Below are positions 55,494-64,000 of a stretch of DNA of 64,000 nt, piece after piece. This stretch comes from Homoserinibacter sp. YIM 151385. Its GTDB lineage: Bacteria > Actinomycetota > Actinomycetes > Actinomycetales > Microbacteriaceae. Location of the stretch: contig NZ_CP115175.1 of the NCBI RefSeq assembly GCF_027912415.1, positions 1,240,001 to 1,304,000 on the forward strand. Direction: 5' to 3'. Both the position numbers and the translations under genes were made by a program. Position 1 is the first letter of the stretch; the number at the start of each line of letters is the position of its first letter. The notes under the pieces were generated by a model that saw only the letters and a program-made list of their open reading frames with translations, was not told the origin of the DNA and ran no database searches.

Positions 55494-55943
55494 CTAGGCG
55501 GCCGCCAGGGCGACGCCGTTGACGACGGCGATCACGAGCCCGAGACCCGCCAGCACGAACGGCCAGAACCGCACGGGGATGAAGAAGAACGTCGAGGTCG
55601 GGCGGATCCACACCGGCTGCCCCGTCTCGGGGTGGACGACCGCGACCGTGCGATGGGTCCGCATCCCGCCGCCGGGGCCCGGCTCGGGCTGCGCCAGCTT
55701 CTCGACGACCGTCGCCTGGCGCGGCTTGTCGATGACGCGGCCGATGGTCGCGCGGGCGACGAGGTGCAGCAGCCCTGCGGAGAGCACGAAGCCGATGCCG
55801 ACGAAGACGCCGACCCCCGGCCCGGACTCGGCGGCGGTCGTGCCGCTCGCCGCGGCGACGACGTTCGCGAGGAGGAAGCCCAGCAGCACGCCCAGGCCGA
55901 CGAAAAGGAGGACGAGGATGCCCCAGCGGCTCCAGATGATCAT
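55494..55943 (-). CDS. Conserved membrane protein of unknown function
   Basis: A 149-residue protein with four hydrophobic helices: about 7-32, 44-62, and a closely spaced C-terminal pair (about 112-128, 131-147). Between them lies a cytoplasmic or extracellular loop with HPETGQPVWIRPTSTFFFIPV. I do not recognise a named family. The ATG has AAGGAG 5 bases upstream. It stands between the phosphatase (convergent) and smc. Confidence 0.75.
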   Translation of the reverse strand: MIIWSRWGILVLLFVGLGVLLGFLLANVVAAASGTTAAESGPGVGVFVGIGFVLSAGLLHLVARATIGRVIDKPRQATVVEKLAQPEPGPGGGMRTHRTVAVVHPETGQPVWIRPTSTFFFIPVRFWPFVLAGLGLVIAVVNGVALAAA

Positions 55944-56030
55944 GACGGCTCCTTCGGATCGTGGCGCCAGCCTCCCATCGCGAGCGGAGCTCGGTAATGG
56001 GGAGCGGTCCCCCGGCCGCGGCGGGCGGGC

Positions 56031-59000
56031 TCAGCCCGCAGCCGCGGCGGTCGCCGCGCGCTCCGCCTCGGAGACGACGCGCTGGCCGACGACCGCGCTC
56101 ACGCCGTCCTGCCGCATGCTCACGCCGTAGAGCGCATCCGCGATCTCCATGGTGCGCTTCTGGTGGGTGATGACGATGAGCTGCGAGCTCTCCCGCAGGT
56201 CCTCGAAGATCGCGAGGAGGCGGCCGAGGTTCGCGTCGTCGAGCGCCGCCTCGACCTCGTCCATGATGTAGAACGGGCTCGGCCGCGCCTTGAAGATCGC
56301 GATGAGGAGCGCGACCGCCGCGAGCGAGCGCTCGCCGCCCGAGAGCAGCGACAGCCGCTCGATCTTCTTGCCGGCGGGCTTCACGGAGACCTCGATGCCG
56401 GTCGTGAGCAGGTGCTCCGGGTCGGTGAGCTGGAGGCTGCCCGAGCCGCCCGGGAACAGCACCGGGAACACGCGGTTGAACGCCGCCCGGGTGTCCTCGA
56501 AGGCGGCGCCGAAGATGTCGCGCATGCGCTCGTCGAGCTCGTCGATGATCGTGAGCAGGTCCTTGCGCGTCGCCGTGAGGTCGGCGAGCTGCTCGGTGAG
56601 GAAGCGGTGGCGCTGCTCGAGCGCCGCGAACTCCTCGAGGGCGAGCGGGTTCACGCGGCCGAGCTGGCCGAGCTTGCGCTCCGCCTTCGCGAGACGCGCA
56701 CGCTGCTCGGCGCGGTCGAAGGGGATGCCGGGGGCGGTCTCCTCGGGCTCGGTCTCCTCGCCCTCGGCGTCGCCCTCGTCGGCCGCGTCGGCGACCTCGA
56801 CCGCCTCGTCCTCGGTCCGCTCCGCATCCGGATCGCCCTCGGGGGCCTCGGCGAGCGCCGCCTCCGCCCGCTCGTCGTCCGCGGTGCGCGGCTCGGCGCG
56901 CTCGATCGGCGCATCCGCCGGCACCGGGACGTGCGGGCCGTACTCGGCGACGAGCACGTCCTCGACGAGCCCGAGCTCCCCGGCCGCGCGCTCGAGGAGC
57001 GAGGAGAGGTGGAGCCGCTTCTCGTAGGCCTGCATCTCGAGGCCGTGGACGCTCTCGTTGAGGCCCTGCAGCCGCTCGCGCAGCCCGGCCTCCTGCGCGC
57101 GCAGACCCGAGAGCTCCTCGTTCTGCTTCGCGCGGTCCGCCTCGGCCCTCGCGAGCTCGACGCGCGCCTCCTGCGTCGAGCGGTCGATCGAGGCGAGGAC
57201 GGGCGGGAGGGCGTCGAGCACCTCGCTCGCGGCCGCGACCTGGTGCTGGCGGAGCACCGCGAGGCGGGCGGCCTCCTCGGCCGCCTTGCGCTCGGCCTCG
57301 AGCTGCTGCCGGAGGCTCTCCGCGGCGGTGCGCTGGGCGCGCACCCGCTCGCGGGCCGTCTCGAGCCCGACGCGCTGCTCGACCTCGGCGGCACGCGCCG
57401 CCTCGAGCTCCGCGAGCAGCCCGTCGCGAGCGGAGACGTCGAGGATGGGGCGCGGCGTCGCGGCATGCTCGTCGCGTCGGATGACGGCCTGGTCGACGGC
57501 CTGCTCGGCGGTGCGGGCGGCCTCGGCGAGGGTGTCGACCGCCTGGGTGAGGCGCTCCGACTCGGCCTCCACGGCCTCCACCTGTGCGCGGGCGCGGGCG
57601 AGCGCCTCGCTGCGCGCGGCGAGCGACTGGTCGTGCTCGCGGAGCGCCGCCGCGGCGGCCTGCGCGGTCGACTTCGCCTGCTGGAGGCCATCGCGCGCCT
57701 CGGCGAGCGCGAAGGAGGAGCGCTCGATCGTCGTCGTCACCGCAACGAGCTGCTCCTCGGCGGCGTCGCGCTCGGCCGCGAGCTCGAGGCGGCTGCGCCC
57801 GCCCGTGCCGCCGCGGAGCACGTGCTCCGTGAGGATGTCGCCCGCGCGCGTCGCGACCGTGACGTGCGCGATCCCCGAGAGCGCGGGCCAGGCGGCGCGA
57901 GCGGCCTCGACGTCCTCGACGAGCACGACGCGGGCCAGGAGCCCCAGCACCCCCGCGGGACCCCGGACGAGCGAGGATGCCGCGTAGGCCCCGGCGGGCA
58001 GCCCGCCGAGCGGCTCCCCCGGCGCGGCGTCCGCGACGACGATCTCGACCCGGCCGGCGTCCGCGTCGCGGGCGTGCGCGAGGGCGCCGTGCGCGGCATC
58101 GCGGTCGTCGGCGAGCGCCGCCTCCGCGAGCGGGCCGAGGGCCGCCGCGACGGCCGCCTCCCAGCCTGGCTCGACGTCGAGGCTGTCGGAGACGATGCCG
58201 CGGATGCCCGCCTCGCCCGCGATCGCACCCGAGCCGTCCCGCTGGTCGACCGCCATCGCGAGGGCGCTCACGCGGGCCGCGAGCGCATCCCGCTCCCGCT
58301 CGGCGGCGTGGAGCTCATCGCGCAGCCGCTCGACCTCGTCCTGCGCGGACTGGACGCGCTCCTCGGACCGCTCGACCTCGCCCTGCATCGCCTCGCTGTC
58401 GCCCGCGGGGGCGTCCTCGCCCTCGTCGAGCTCGCGGAAGCCCTGGCGGGACTCGTCGCGGCGCCGCTCCGCCTGCTCGAGCGCGGCGCGCTGCCGCTCG
58501 AGCTGATCGCGCGTCGCGGTGAGCCGGGAGGCGGCGACCTCGACCGCGCTCACGAGACGCGCCTGCTCGAGGTCGTGCTGCGAGACGAGCGCGCTCTGCG
58601 CGCTGATCTCCTCGTCGAGCGAGTCGAGGCTCGCCCGGGCCGTCGCGGTCGCGGCGCTCGCGCGACCCAGCGCCGTCTCCGCCTCCGCGATCCCCGACTC
58701 CAGGCGCTTCGCCTCCTCGCGGGCCTCATCGACCATGCCCTGCGTGACCGTCGCCGACATGCCGGGAAGCTCCGACTGCTGGCTGAGGAGCGTGAGGCGC
58801 TGATTCGCGAGCGCCGAGAGCGAGCGGAGGCGGTCCTGGACCTGCTCGAGCGCGAAGGCGACCCGTCGGGCCTCGTCGACCGCATCCCCCGTCATCGACT
58901 GCTCGAGGCGGCCCTGGCGGAGCTTCGCCTGGTCGAGCTGCTCCTGGAGCACGAGGCGCTCCGTCTTTCGCTCGCCCTCCGACTTCGAGACGTCCGAGAG

Positions 59001-59720
59001 GGTGCGGCGCAGCTCCACGATCTCGTCGGCGAGCAGGCGCGCCCGCGCGTCGCGGACGACGGCCTGGATGGTCTGCGCCTCGCGCGCGATCTCGGCCTGC
59101 TGGCCGAGCGGCCGGAGCTGACGGCGGATCTCGCCCGCGAGATCCGAGAGGCGGGTCAGGTTCGCCTGCATCGCCTCCAGCTTGCGGAGCGTCTTCTCCT
59201 TGCGGCGGCGGTGCTTGAGGATGCCGGCCGCCTCCTCGACGAAGCCGCGGCGCTCCTCCGGGGTCGCGCGGAGGATCTTGTCGAGCTGGCCCTGCCCGAC
59301 GATGACGTGCATCTCGCGGCCGAGACCCGAGTCGCTGAGGAGCTCCTGCACGTCGAGCAGCCGGCATCCCTGCCCGTTGATCGCGTACTCGCTGCCGCCG
59401 TTGCGGAACAGCGTGCGCGAGATCGTGACCTCGCTGTACTCGATCGGGAGGGCGCCGTCCGAGTTGTCGATCGTCAGCGTCACCTCGGCGCGCCCGAGGG
59501 GACCGCGGGTGGAGGTGCCCGCGAAGATGACGTCCTCCATCTTGCCGCCGCGGAGCGTCTTCGCGCCCTGCTCGCCCATGACCCAGGCGAGGGCGTCGAC
59601 GACGTTCGACTTGCCGGATCCGTTCGGCCCCACGACGCAGGTCACGCCCGGCTCGAACTGGAACGTCGTCGGCGAGGCGAAGGACTTGAACCCCTTGAGG
59701 GTCAGGCTCTTCAGGTACAC
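56031..59720 (-). CDS. smc: Chromosome segregation protein SMC
   Basis: ATPase that compacts and segregates the chromosome with ScpA and ScpB. The 1229-residue protein has the Walker A motif GPNGSGKSNVVDALAW (about residues 31-46), a long coiled coil, a hinge near 500-660, a second coiled coil, then the ABC signature LSLLSGGERSLAA and Walker B FYIMDEVEAALDD. An acidic insert of about 70 residues (around 945-1010) lies in the returning coil. The GTG at 59720 begins the conserved YLKSLTLKGFKSFA. Confidence 0.97.
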   Translation of the reverse strand: MYLKSLTLKGFKSFASPTTFQFEPGVTCVVGPNGSGKSNVVDALAWVMGEQGAKTLRGGKMEDVIFAGTSTRGPLGRAEVTLTIDNSDGALPIEYSEVTISRTLFRNGGSEYAINGQGCRLLDVQELLSDSGLGREMHVIVGQGQLDKILRATPEERRGFVEEAAGILKHRRRKEKTLRKLEAMQANLTRLSDLAGEIRRQLRPLGQQAEIAREAQTIQAVVRDARARLLADEIVELRRTLSDVSKSEGERKTERLVLQEQLDQAKLRQGRLEQSMTGDAVDEARRVAFALEQVQDRLRSLSALANQRLTLLSQQSELPGMSATVTQGMVDEAREEAKRLESGIAEAETALGRASAATATARASLDSLDEEISAQSALVSQHDLEQARLVSAVEVAASRLTATRDQLERQRAALEQAERRRDESRQGFRELDEGEDAPAGDSEAMQGEVERSEERVQSAQDEVERLRDELHAAERERDALAARVSALAMAVDQRDGSGAIAGEAGIRGIVSDSLDVEPGWEAAVAAALGPLAEAALADDRDAAHGALAHARDADAGRVEIVVADAAPGEPLGGLPAGAYAASSLVRGPAGVLGLLARVVLVEDVEAARAAWPALSGIAHVTVATRAGDILTEHVLRGGTGGRSRLELAAERDAAEEQLVAVTTTIERSSFALAEARDGLQQAKSTAQAAAAALREHDQSLAARSEALARARAQVEAVEAESERLTQAVDTLAEAARTAEQAVDQAVIRRDEHAATPRPILDVSARDGLLAELEAARAAEVEQRVGLETARERVRAQRTAAESLRQQLEAERKAAEEAARLAVLRQHQVAAASEVLDALPPVLASIDRSTQEARVELARAEADRAKQNEELSGLRAQEAGLRERLQGLNESVHGLEMQAYEKRLHLSSLLERAAGELGLVEDVLVAEYGPHVPVPADAPIERAEPRTADDERAEAALAEAPEGDPDAERTEDEAVEVADAADEGDAEGEETEPEETAPGIPFDRAEQRARLAKAERKLGQLGRVNPLALEEFAALEQRHRFLTEQLADLTATRKDLLTIIDELDERMRDIFGAAFEDTRAAFNRVFPVLFPGGSGSLQLTDPEHLLTTGIEVSVKPAGKKIERLSLLSGGERSLAAVALLIAIFKARPSPFYIMDEVEAALDDANLGRLLAIFEDLRESSQLIVITHQKRTMEIADALYGVSMRQDGVSAVVGQRVVSEAERAATAAAAG

Positions 59721-59771
59721 GCGGCGGCAGCTCTCTCGTCCGGCGACCGGGCTCGCCCCGGCGGTCGATCA

Positions 59772-59777
59772 ACGCTA
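59772..59777 (-). promoter_or_regulatory. -10 box TAGCGT of smc
   Basis: TAGCGT on the minus strand would give smc a leader of about 45 bases. No good -35 element is seen. Confidence 0.4.
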
Positions 59778-59824
59778 GCGGATGCCCGGCCCGCCCCCGC
59801 CTCGACAACCCGGGCGGCGCGGGT

Positions 59825-59830
59825 CTAGCC
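59825..59830 (+). promoter_or_regulatory. -10 box TAGCCT of the GNAT gene
   Basis: TAGCCT, then a leader of about 30 bases containing GGAGGAG before the ATG at 59868. Confidence 0.4.
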
Positions 59831-59867
59831 TGGCAGGCTGCCCGTCGGGCGGCGGAGGAGATGCGTC

Positions 59868-60974
59868 ATGTCCGCGCAGCCGTTCGAGCTCGTCGAGCTC
59901 CCGATCCCCGAGACCCTCGACGGCCCGGGCGGAGAGGACTTCGCGGCGACCGTCGAGGTCCGGAACGCCGTCGAGGAGGAGGTGTACGGGACCCCTGAGT
60001 TCGCGTACTCGGCCGCCGAGCTGCTGCCCGGCTGGCGCAATCAGGAGCACGAGCCGAAGCGCCTGCTCACGGCGCGGGTCGACGGGCGCCTCGTCGCGCG
60101 GGCGGTCCTCCAGACGAGCCCGCAGACCCCCGACACCGCCTGGCTGCAGATCCAGGTCGCACGCGAGGCCCGTCGGCGCGGCATCGGCGCGGCCCTCCAC
60201 GCGCGGCTCGAGTCGTGGGCTCGCGAGGCGGGCGTCGTCAAGCTCCTCGGCTGGGGCGCGCATCCCGAGCATCCCGGCGAGCGGCTCGAGCCGCCGACCG
60301 GCTTCGGCAGCATCCCGGCCGGCAACGCGGAGGTCGCCTTCCTCCTCGCGCACGGCTGGCGGCTCGAGCAGGTGGAGCGCTGCAGCCGGCTCGTCCTGCC
60401 GGCCGAGCCCGGCATCCTCGCCCGGCACCTCGCCGAGGCCGAGGCTGCGGCCGGGCCCGACTACCGGGTCGTGACCTGGATCGACCGCGTCGCCGACGAC
60501 TGGGTGGAGGACCTCGCGCTGCTCTGGACCCGCATGTCGACCGACGCCCCGAGCGCCGGCATGGAGGAGCCCGAGGAGGTCTACACGGCCGAGCGGGTCC
60601 GCACCGAGGAGCAGGTGGCCCTCGACGGCGGCCGCACCCGCCTCTTCGCCGCCGCCGAGCACATCCCCACCGGGCGCCTCGCCGGCTTCACGGTGCTCGA
60701 CGTGCCGCCCGAGACGCACCGCAGCGTCGGGCAGGAGGACACGCTCGTGCTCCGCGAGCACCGCGGCCACCGGCTCGGGATGCTCGTGAAGCTCGCCAAC
60801 ATCGCCTTCCTCGAGCGCGAGCAGCCCGGCCACCCCGCGATCACGACCTTCAACGCCGAGGAGAACCGCCACATGCTCGCCGTCAACGAGGCGGTCGGCT
60901 TCACGGCGATCGCCACGGAGGGCGCGTGGCGCAAGGACCTCGCCGAGGTCGGGAGCCTGACGACCGCCCCATGA
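59868..60974 (+). CDS. GNAT-family acetyltransferase, two-domain
   Basis: A 368-residue protein with two GNAT folds. The acetyl-CoA loop of the first is VAREARRRGIGAALHARLE (about residues 105-123); the second half has VLREHRGHRLGMLVKLANI (about 295-313) and FNAEENRHMLAVNEAVGF. Tandem GNAT proteins of this size include mycothiol synthase (MshD), but MshD assignment is not supported by motifs I can verify. The ATG has GGAGGAG 7 bases upstream. Confidence 0.87.
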   Translation: MSAQPFELVELPIPETLDGPGGEDFAATVEVRNAVEEEVYGTPEFAYSAAELLPGWRNQEHEPKRLLTARVDGRLVARAVLQTSPQTPDTAWLQIQVAREARRRGIGAALHARLESWAREAGVVKLLGWGAHPEHPGERLEPPTGFGSIPAGNAEVAFLLAHGWRLEQVERCSRLVLPAEPGILARHLAEAEAAAGPDYRVVTWIDRVADDWVEDLALLWTRMSTDAPSAGMEEPEEVYTAERVRTEEQVALDGGRTRLFAAAEHIPTGRLAGFTVLDVPPETHRSVGQEDTLVLREHRGHRLGMLVKLANIAFLEREQPGHPAITTFNAEENRHMLAVNEAVGFTAIATEGAWRKDLAEVGSLTTAP

Positions 60975-60983
60975 CCGGATGCG

Positions 60984-61042
60984 GTGAGGGGTCCCATATG
61001 ACGGGTTCGGGAGGCCGGAACCGGTCATATGGGACCCCTCAC
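60984..61042. terminator. Long inverted repeat between convergent genes
   Basis: Arms 60984-61011 and 61015-61042 pair over 28 bases with two G-G mismatches and a 3-base loop; the outer 19 bp are perfect and contain CATATG. It lies between the GNAT and mutM genes, 10 bases after the GNAT stop. Confidence 0.75.
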
Positions 61043-61143
61043 GAGCGCAGCGCGCAGGCGGGCGCGGCGATCACGGCGGGCGCGGCGCGGAGGGGCTGAG
61101 GCGCCGAGAGGCCGCGGGGAGGACGCGGGGCGCACGGTCCGCG

Positions 61144-62097
61144 TCAGGCGGGAAGCGGACGGGGCCGGGGTGCGCGCAGGCGCTGGCAGAAGCGGCAGAG
61201 GTGCGAGCCGCGGTTCATGAAGGTCTCGCGCACGATCGGCCGGCCGCAGCGCGGGCACGGCTCGCCCTGCCGCCCGTACGCGTTGAGCGAGTGCGAGAAG
61301 TACCCGGAGGCGCCGTTCACGTTGACGTACTGGGCGTCGAAGCTCGTGCCGCCCTCCGCGAGCGCCTTGCCGAGCACCAGCCGGACCTCGGCGAGCAGGG
61401 TCCGTGCGCGGGCGCGGCTCAGGGTGCGGGTCGGCTGCTCGTAGTGGATGCGGGCCGCCCAGAGCGCCTCGTCGGCGTAGATGTTGCCGATGCCGCTCAC
61501 GAGCGTCTGGTCGAGGAGCGCGCGCTTGACGGTGGTGTCGCGGCGGGCGAGCGCCTGGAGGAAGCGCGCGTCGTCGAAGGCCGGATCCATCGGGTCCCGG
61601 GCGATGTGCGCCGCCTGGCCAGGGACCGTGTCGCCCGGCACCCCGGGCGCCGGCAGGAGGCGGTCGAGGGCCATCGACCCGAAGATCCGCTGGTCGACGA
61701 AGTCGACGCGCAGCCGGCCGTGCTCGGGATGCCGGACGCCGATGACGATGCGGGTGAGCCGGTCGCGGGGCGCCTCCGGCTCGCGCAGCAGCACCTGGCC
61801 GCTCATGCCGAGGTGGACGACGAGCGCCTCGGACGGCTCGCCGCCGAGCGCGGCGCCGGCGGCGGCACCCGCACCGGCACCGGCGGCTCCCGGCTCGAGC
61901 GGCACCCACATGAACTTGCCCCGTCGGCGCGGGAGCCGCATCCTCGCGCCCGTCAGGCGCTCGACGAAGTCCTCCTCGGGGCCCTCGTGACGGCGCAGCG
62001 AGCGGGCGTCGAGCACCTCGGCCGATTCGACGACGGCACCCTCGACGGCGGGGGCGAGCCCCGCGCGGACGACCTCGACCTCGGGCAGCTCGGGCAT
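61144..62097 (-). CDS. mutM: Formamidopyrimidine-DNA glycosylase MutM
   Basis: Excises 8-oxoguanine and ring-opened purines and nicks the abasic site. The 317-residue protein starts PELPEVEVVRAGL after the initiator methionine, so the proline nucleophile and the glutamate are in place. The central lysine is in RRRGKFMWV, the helix-two-turn-helix is in LVSGIGNIYADEAL, and the zinc finger is CPRCGRPIVRE with CRFCQR. An Ala/Gly-rich insert (about residues 72-86) is unusual but lies in a loop. It follows rnc by one base. Confidence 0.95.
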   Translation of the reverse strand: MPELPEVEVVRAGLAPAVEGAVVESAEVLDARSLRRHEGPEEDFVERLTGARMRLPRRRGKFMWVPLEPGAAGAGAGAAAGAALGGEPSEALVVHLGMSGQVLLREPEAPRDRLTRIVIGVRHPEHGRLRVDFVDQRIFGSMALDRLLPAPGVPGDTVPGQAAHIARDPMDPAFDDARFLQALARRDTTVKRALLDQTLVSGIGNIYADEALWAARIHYEQPTRTLSRARARTLLAEVRLVLGKALAEGGTSFDAQYVNVNGASGYFSHSLNAYGRQGEPCPRCGRPIVRETFMNRGSHLCRFCQRLRAPRPRPLPA

Positions 62098-62098
62098 G

Positions 62099-62839
62099 TC
62101 AGGAGCCGGCGGATGCGGGCGCGGCACCGCGGCGGCGCGGCCGGCGCTCCATCGAGAGCGCCGTCCAGGCCTCGAGCGCGGCCGCCATCTCGGCGTGCTT
62201 CTTGCTCGTGCCGGTGCCGGTGCCGACCGCATGGTCGGCGAGGAGCACGGTCGCGTGGAAGCGCTTGTCGTGATCGGGGCCGGATTCGGCGACCGTGTAG
62301 TGCGGGATGCCGCGGTGCAGGCTCGCGGCGAGCTCCTGCAGGCTCGTCTTCGGGTCCATGGCGGCGCCGAAGCGGTCCGCATCCCCCAGCAGCGGCTCGA
62401 CGAGGCGCAGCACCATCGCGGTCGCGGGCTCGTCGCCCGCCGACAGGTAGGCGGCGCCGATGACGGCCTCGACCGCATCCGCGAGGATCGAGGACTTGTC
62501 GCGGCCGCCCGTCTGCTCCTCCCCCTTGCCGAGCAGGAGGTGGGCGCCGAGCCCGATCCCGCGGGCGATCTCGGCGAGCGCGATCGTCGACACGACGGCG
62601 GCGCGGCGCTTCGCGAGGCCCCCCTCCTCGAGCTCGGGGAACCGGCGGTAGAGCATGACCGTGACGGCCTGCCCGAGGATCGAGTCGCCGAGGAACTCGA
62701 GGCGCTCGTTGTGCGGGATCCCGCCGTGCTCGTAGGCGTACGAGCGGTGGGTCAGCGCAAGCCGAAGAAGCTCGGGGTCGATGTCGACCCCGAGCTTCTC
62801 GAGCAGCTCCTCACCCGGGGGGTGAGCTGACGACGTCAA
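62099..62839 (-). CDS. rnc: Ribonuclease III
   Basis: Cleaves double-stranded RNA, including rRNA precursors. The 246-residue protein has the signature [13 protein letters not shown] (about residues 44-56), the second acidic site [13 protein letters not shown], and a C-terminal dsRNA-binding domain ([34 protein letters not shown]). The only workable start upstream of the conserved region is TTG at 62839, overlapping the rpmF stop as TTGA. Confidence 0.95.
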   Translation of the reverse strand: MTSSAHPPGEELLEKLGVDIDPELLRLALTHRSYAYEHGGIPHNERLEFLGDSILGQAVTVMLYRRFPELEEGGLAKRRAAVVSTIALAEIARGIGLGAHLLLGKGEEQTGGRDKSSILADAVEAVIGAAYLSAGDEPATAMVLRLVEPLLGDADRFGAAMDPKTSLQELAASLHRGIPHYTVAESGPDHDKRFHATVLLADHAVGTGTGTSKKHAEMAAALEAWTALSMERRPRRRGAAPASAGS

Positions 62840-63039
62840 ACGTCGGCGACCTTGCGGCCCTTGTACTCCAGGTAGAGCGGCGTGCCGGCCGAGTCCTCGA
62901 CGACCTTCGCGCGATGCGGGAGGCTGTAGACGGTCTTGCCGTTCTCGACGGTCTTCACCAGGGCGGGCGCGTCGGCCTTCCACTGCGAACGACGGGCGTG
63001 GGTGTTGGCTCGCGACTGCCGGCGCTTGGGAACAGCCAT
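62836..63039 (-). CDS. rpmF: Ribosomal protein L32
   Basis: A 67-residue large-subunit protein beginning [20 protein letters not shown], full length. It has no cysteine, so it is the zinc-independent form common in actinobacteria. It lies 18 bases after yceD and is coupled to rnc. Confidence 0.96.
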   Translation of the reverse strand: MAVPKRRQSRANTHARRSQWKADAPALVKTVENGKTVYSLPHRAKVVEDSAGTPLYLEYKGRKVADV

Positions 63040-63057
63040 GGGTCTCTCTTCTCTGTC

Positions 63058-63612
63058 TTACTGGGCACTCGCGGTGCCGGGGTCATCGGTGGTGGTGTCT
63101 GCCTCGAAGCCCTCCAGCGCGGCCCAGCGCGGATCCATGACCTCGCGCTGCTGGGGCGTCGTCCCGGGCGCCAGCTTCTCGCCCGTCTCCGGGTCGAGTC
63201 CTGCGCAATCGGGCCGGCATACCGGCTGGAACGGCAGTGACAGCACCACCGCGTCTCGCACCACCGGTTCGAGATCCACGTGATCATCGCGAACCTGGTA
63301 GTCGAGAGCTTCGTCGACAGAATAGCCGAACAGCTCCTGGATATCGACTCGGACCGGGAGCTCGACGGGGTCGAGGCACCGGACGCACTCGCCGCGGGCG
63401 GTCGTGCGGACGTCGGCGGTCACGAGGATGCCGTCGTGCAGGCTCTCCAGCCGGAGGTCGATCCGCACCGGCTCGCCCTCGCGGACGACCGCCACGGCCT
63501 CCCCGATCTGCTCGGGGGCGGTGAGCTCCAGCTCCAGCTCGCGCATGTCGCCGGGACGGCGCGCGACATCGCGGACCGGGACGGTCCATGGGGTCGGGGC
63601 GAAGACAGGCAC
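63058..63612 (-). CDS. YceD/DUF177 family protein
   Basis: A 184-residue protein conserved upstream of rpmF, linked in plants and bacteria to 23S rRNA accumulation; its mechanism is unknown. The family motif GECVRCLDPVELPV is present, and a second pair of cysteines lies in VCRPDCAGLDPETGE. The GTG at 63612 has TAGAAT eight bases upstream. Confidence 0.92.
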   Translation of the reverse strand: MPVFAPTPWTVPVRDVARRPGDMRELELELTAPEQIGEAVAVVREGEPVRIDLRLESLHDGILVTADVRTTARGECVRCLDPVELPVRVDIQELFGYSVDEALDYQVRDDHVDLEPVVRDAVVLSLPFQPVCRPDCAGLDPETGEKLAPGTTPQQREVMDPRWAALEGFEADTTTDDPGTASAQ

Positions 63613-63620
63613 GGCGGGAG

Positions 63621-63626
63621 ATTCTA
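63621..63626 (-). promoter_or_regulatory. -10 box TAGAAT of yceD
   Basis: TAGAAT, eight bases, then the GTG of yceD on the minus strand; the promoter of the yceD-rpmF-rnc-mutM run. It is adjacent to the divergent cofD start. Confidence 0.55.
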
Positions 63627-63641
63627 CGCGAGGATGGCCGG

Positions 63642-64000
63642 ATGAGCAGGCCCCTCCCCCGCGTCGTCGTCCTCGCGGGCGGCGTCGGCGGCTCCCTCTT
63701 CGTGCGCGGGCTGCGGGAGGCGCTGCGGGAGCGGCATCCCGGCGTCTCCGATGCCGAGCTCGCGGCGGCGATCACGGTCGTCGTCAACACCGGCGACGAC
63801 CTGTGGCTCGCGGGGGTGCGGCTCATGCCCGACATCGACTCGCTGCTGTACCGGCTCGCCGGCGTCGCCGACGAGGAGCGCGGCTGGGGGCGCCGGGAGG
63901 AGAGCGAGCGGGTGAGCGCGGAGCTCGGCGCCTGGGGCGTCGGCTGGCCGTGGTTCACGCTCGGCGACCTCGATCTCGGCACGCACCTGGCGCGCACGAG
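63642..64000 (+). CDS. cofD: 2-phospho-L-lactate transferase CofD, partial
   Basis: Joins the phospholactyl or phosphoenolpyruvyl group to Fo in coenzyme F420 synthesis. The first 119 residues are visible and the gene runs off the right edge. The start matches the family: VVVLAGGVGGSLFVRGLRE, then the conserved VVNTGDDLWLAGVRLMPDIDSLLYRLAG. The ATG at 63642 is divergent from yceD. It gives the genetic basis for the F420-dependent oxidoreductase at 50908-51699. Confidence 0.93.
   Translation, partial: MSRPLPRVVVLAGGVGGSLFVRGLREALRERHPGVSDAELAAAITVVVNTGDDLWLAGVRLMPDIDSLLYRLAGVADEERGWGRREESERVSAELGAWGVGWPWFTLGDLDLGTHLART

Noticed and set aside
59868-60974. Mycothiol synthase MshD
   Set aside because: The two-GNAT layout fits, but I cannot verify MshD-specific residues, so it is left as a GNAT protein.

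Overview
The window is a very GC-rich chromosomal segment from an actinobacterium. Gene content and order fit the family Microbacteriaceae: the block yceD-rpmF-rnc-mutM-smc-ftsY-ffh-rpsP-khpA-rimM-trmD-rplS-lepB-rnhB-DUF2469-yraN-comM-dprA-xerC-rpsB-tsf-pyrH-frr-cdsA is the classic actinobacterial arrangement. A coenzyme F420 gene (cofD), a GlgE glycogen pathway and DivIVA-type polarity proteins agree with this. The assignment is an inference from gene content; no 16S rRNA gene is present. I found no tRNA, rRNA, CRISPR array, insertion sequence or prophage.

Layout. 1-2355: an APC-family permease (cut by the left edge) and a cysteine desulfurase. 2425-5256: glgX, a small membrane protein and a YbaK-type deacylase. 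5327-14308: nine minus-strand genes forming two paralogous SipW-dependent surface-fibre modules around a single SipW signal peptidase. 14858-19082: a glgE-glgB operon ending at a strong hairpin. 19165-26162: a thioredoxin/TPR protein, an unusual membrane protein with an internal lipobox, a 936-residue hendecad coiled-coil protein with a DivIVA-like start, and an AI-2E family permease. 26200-30660: rhodanese, alpha/beta hydrolase, a small Zn-finger-like protein, a Na+/H+ antiporter, an SLT-like secreted protein and a double-DivIVA-motif protein. 30727-35038: cdsA, frr, pyrH, tsf and rpsB. 35350-44480: a degenerate LytM protein, xerC, a phosphodiesterase, dprA, comM, yraN, a TauE permease, DUF2469, rnhB, lepB and rplS. 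44677-48517: map, trmD, an inserted DUF559 gene, rimM, khpA and rpsP. 48649-55943: transporter, ligase, oxidoreductase, ffh, gamma carbonic anhydrase, ftsY, a phosphatase and a membrane protein. 56031-64000: smc, a GNAT protein, mutM, rnc, rpmF, yceD and the start of cofD.

How genes work together. The most interesting part is the twin fibre locus. Each module has a TasA-like small subunit, then a perfect 12-bp stem-loop, then a second small SipW-tagged protein, a large multidomain adhesin-like protein ending in a ricin-type lectin domain, and a small protein with a conventional signal peptide and an LGxTGT-hydrophobic-Arg tail. Only one SipW peptidase is present for both. Inside each module the genes after the stem-loop overlap by GTGA or TGATG, implying translational coupling. 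GlgE, GlgB and GlgX make and trim glycogen-like alpha-glucan. The ribosomal, SRP and recombination genes are housekeeping.

A recurrent regulatory feature is that many genes have a TANNNT or CANNNT box 6-7 bases before an ATG or GTG with no Shine-Dalgarno sequence, which suggests widespread leaderless transcripts. Coding assignments rest on reading the translated proteins; no database search was run.
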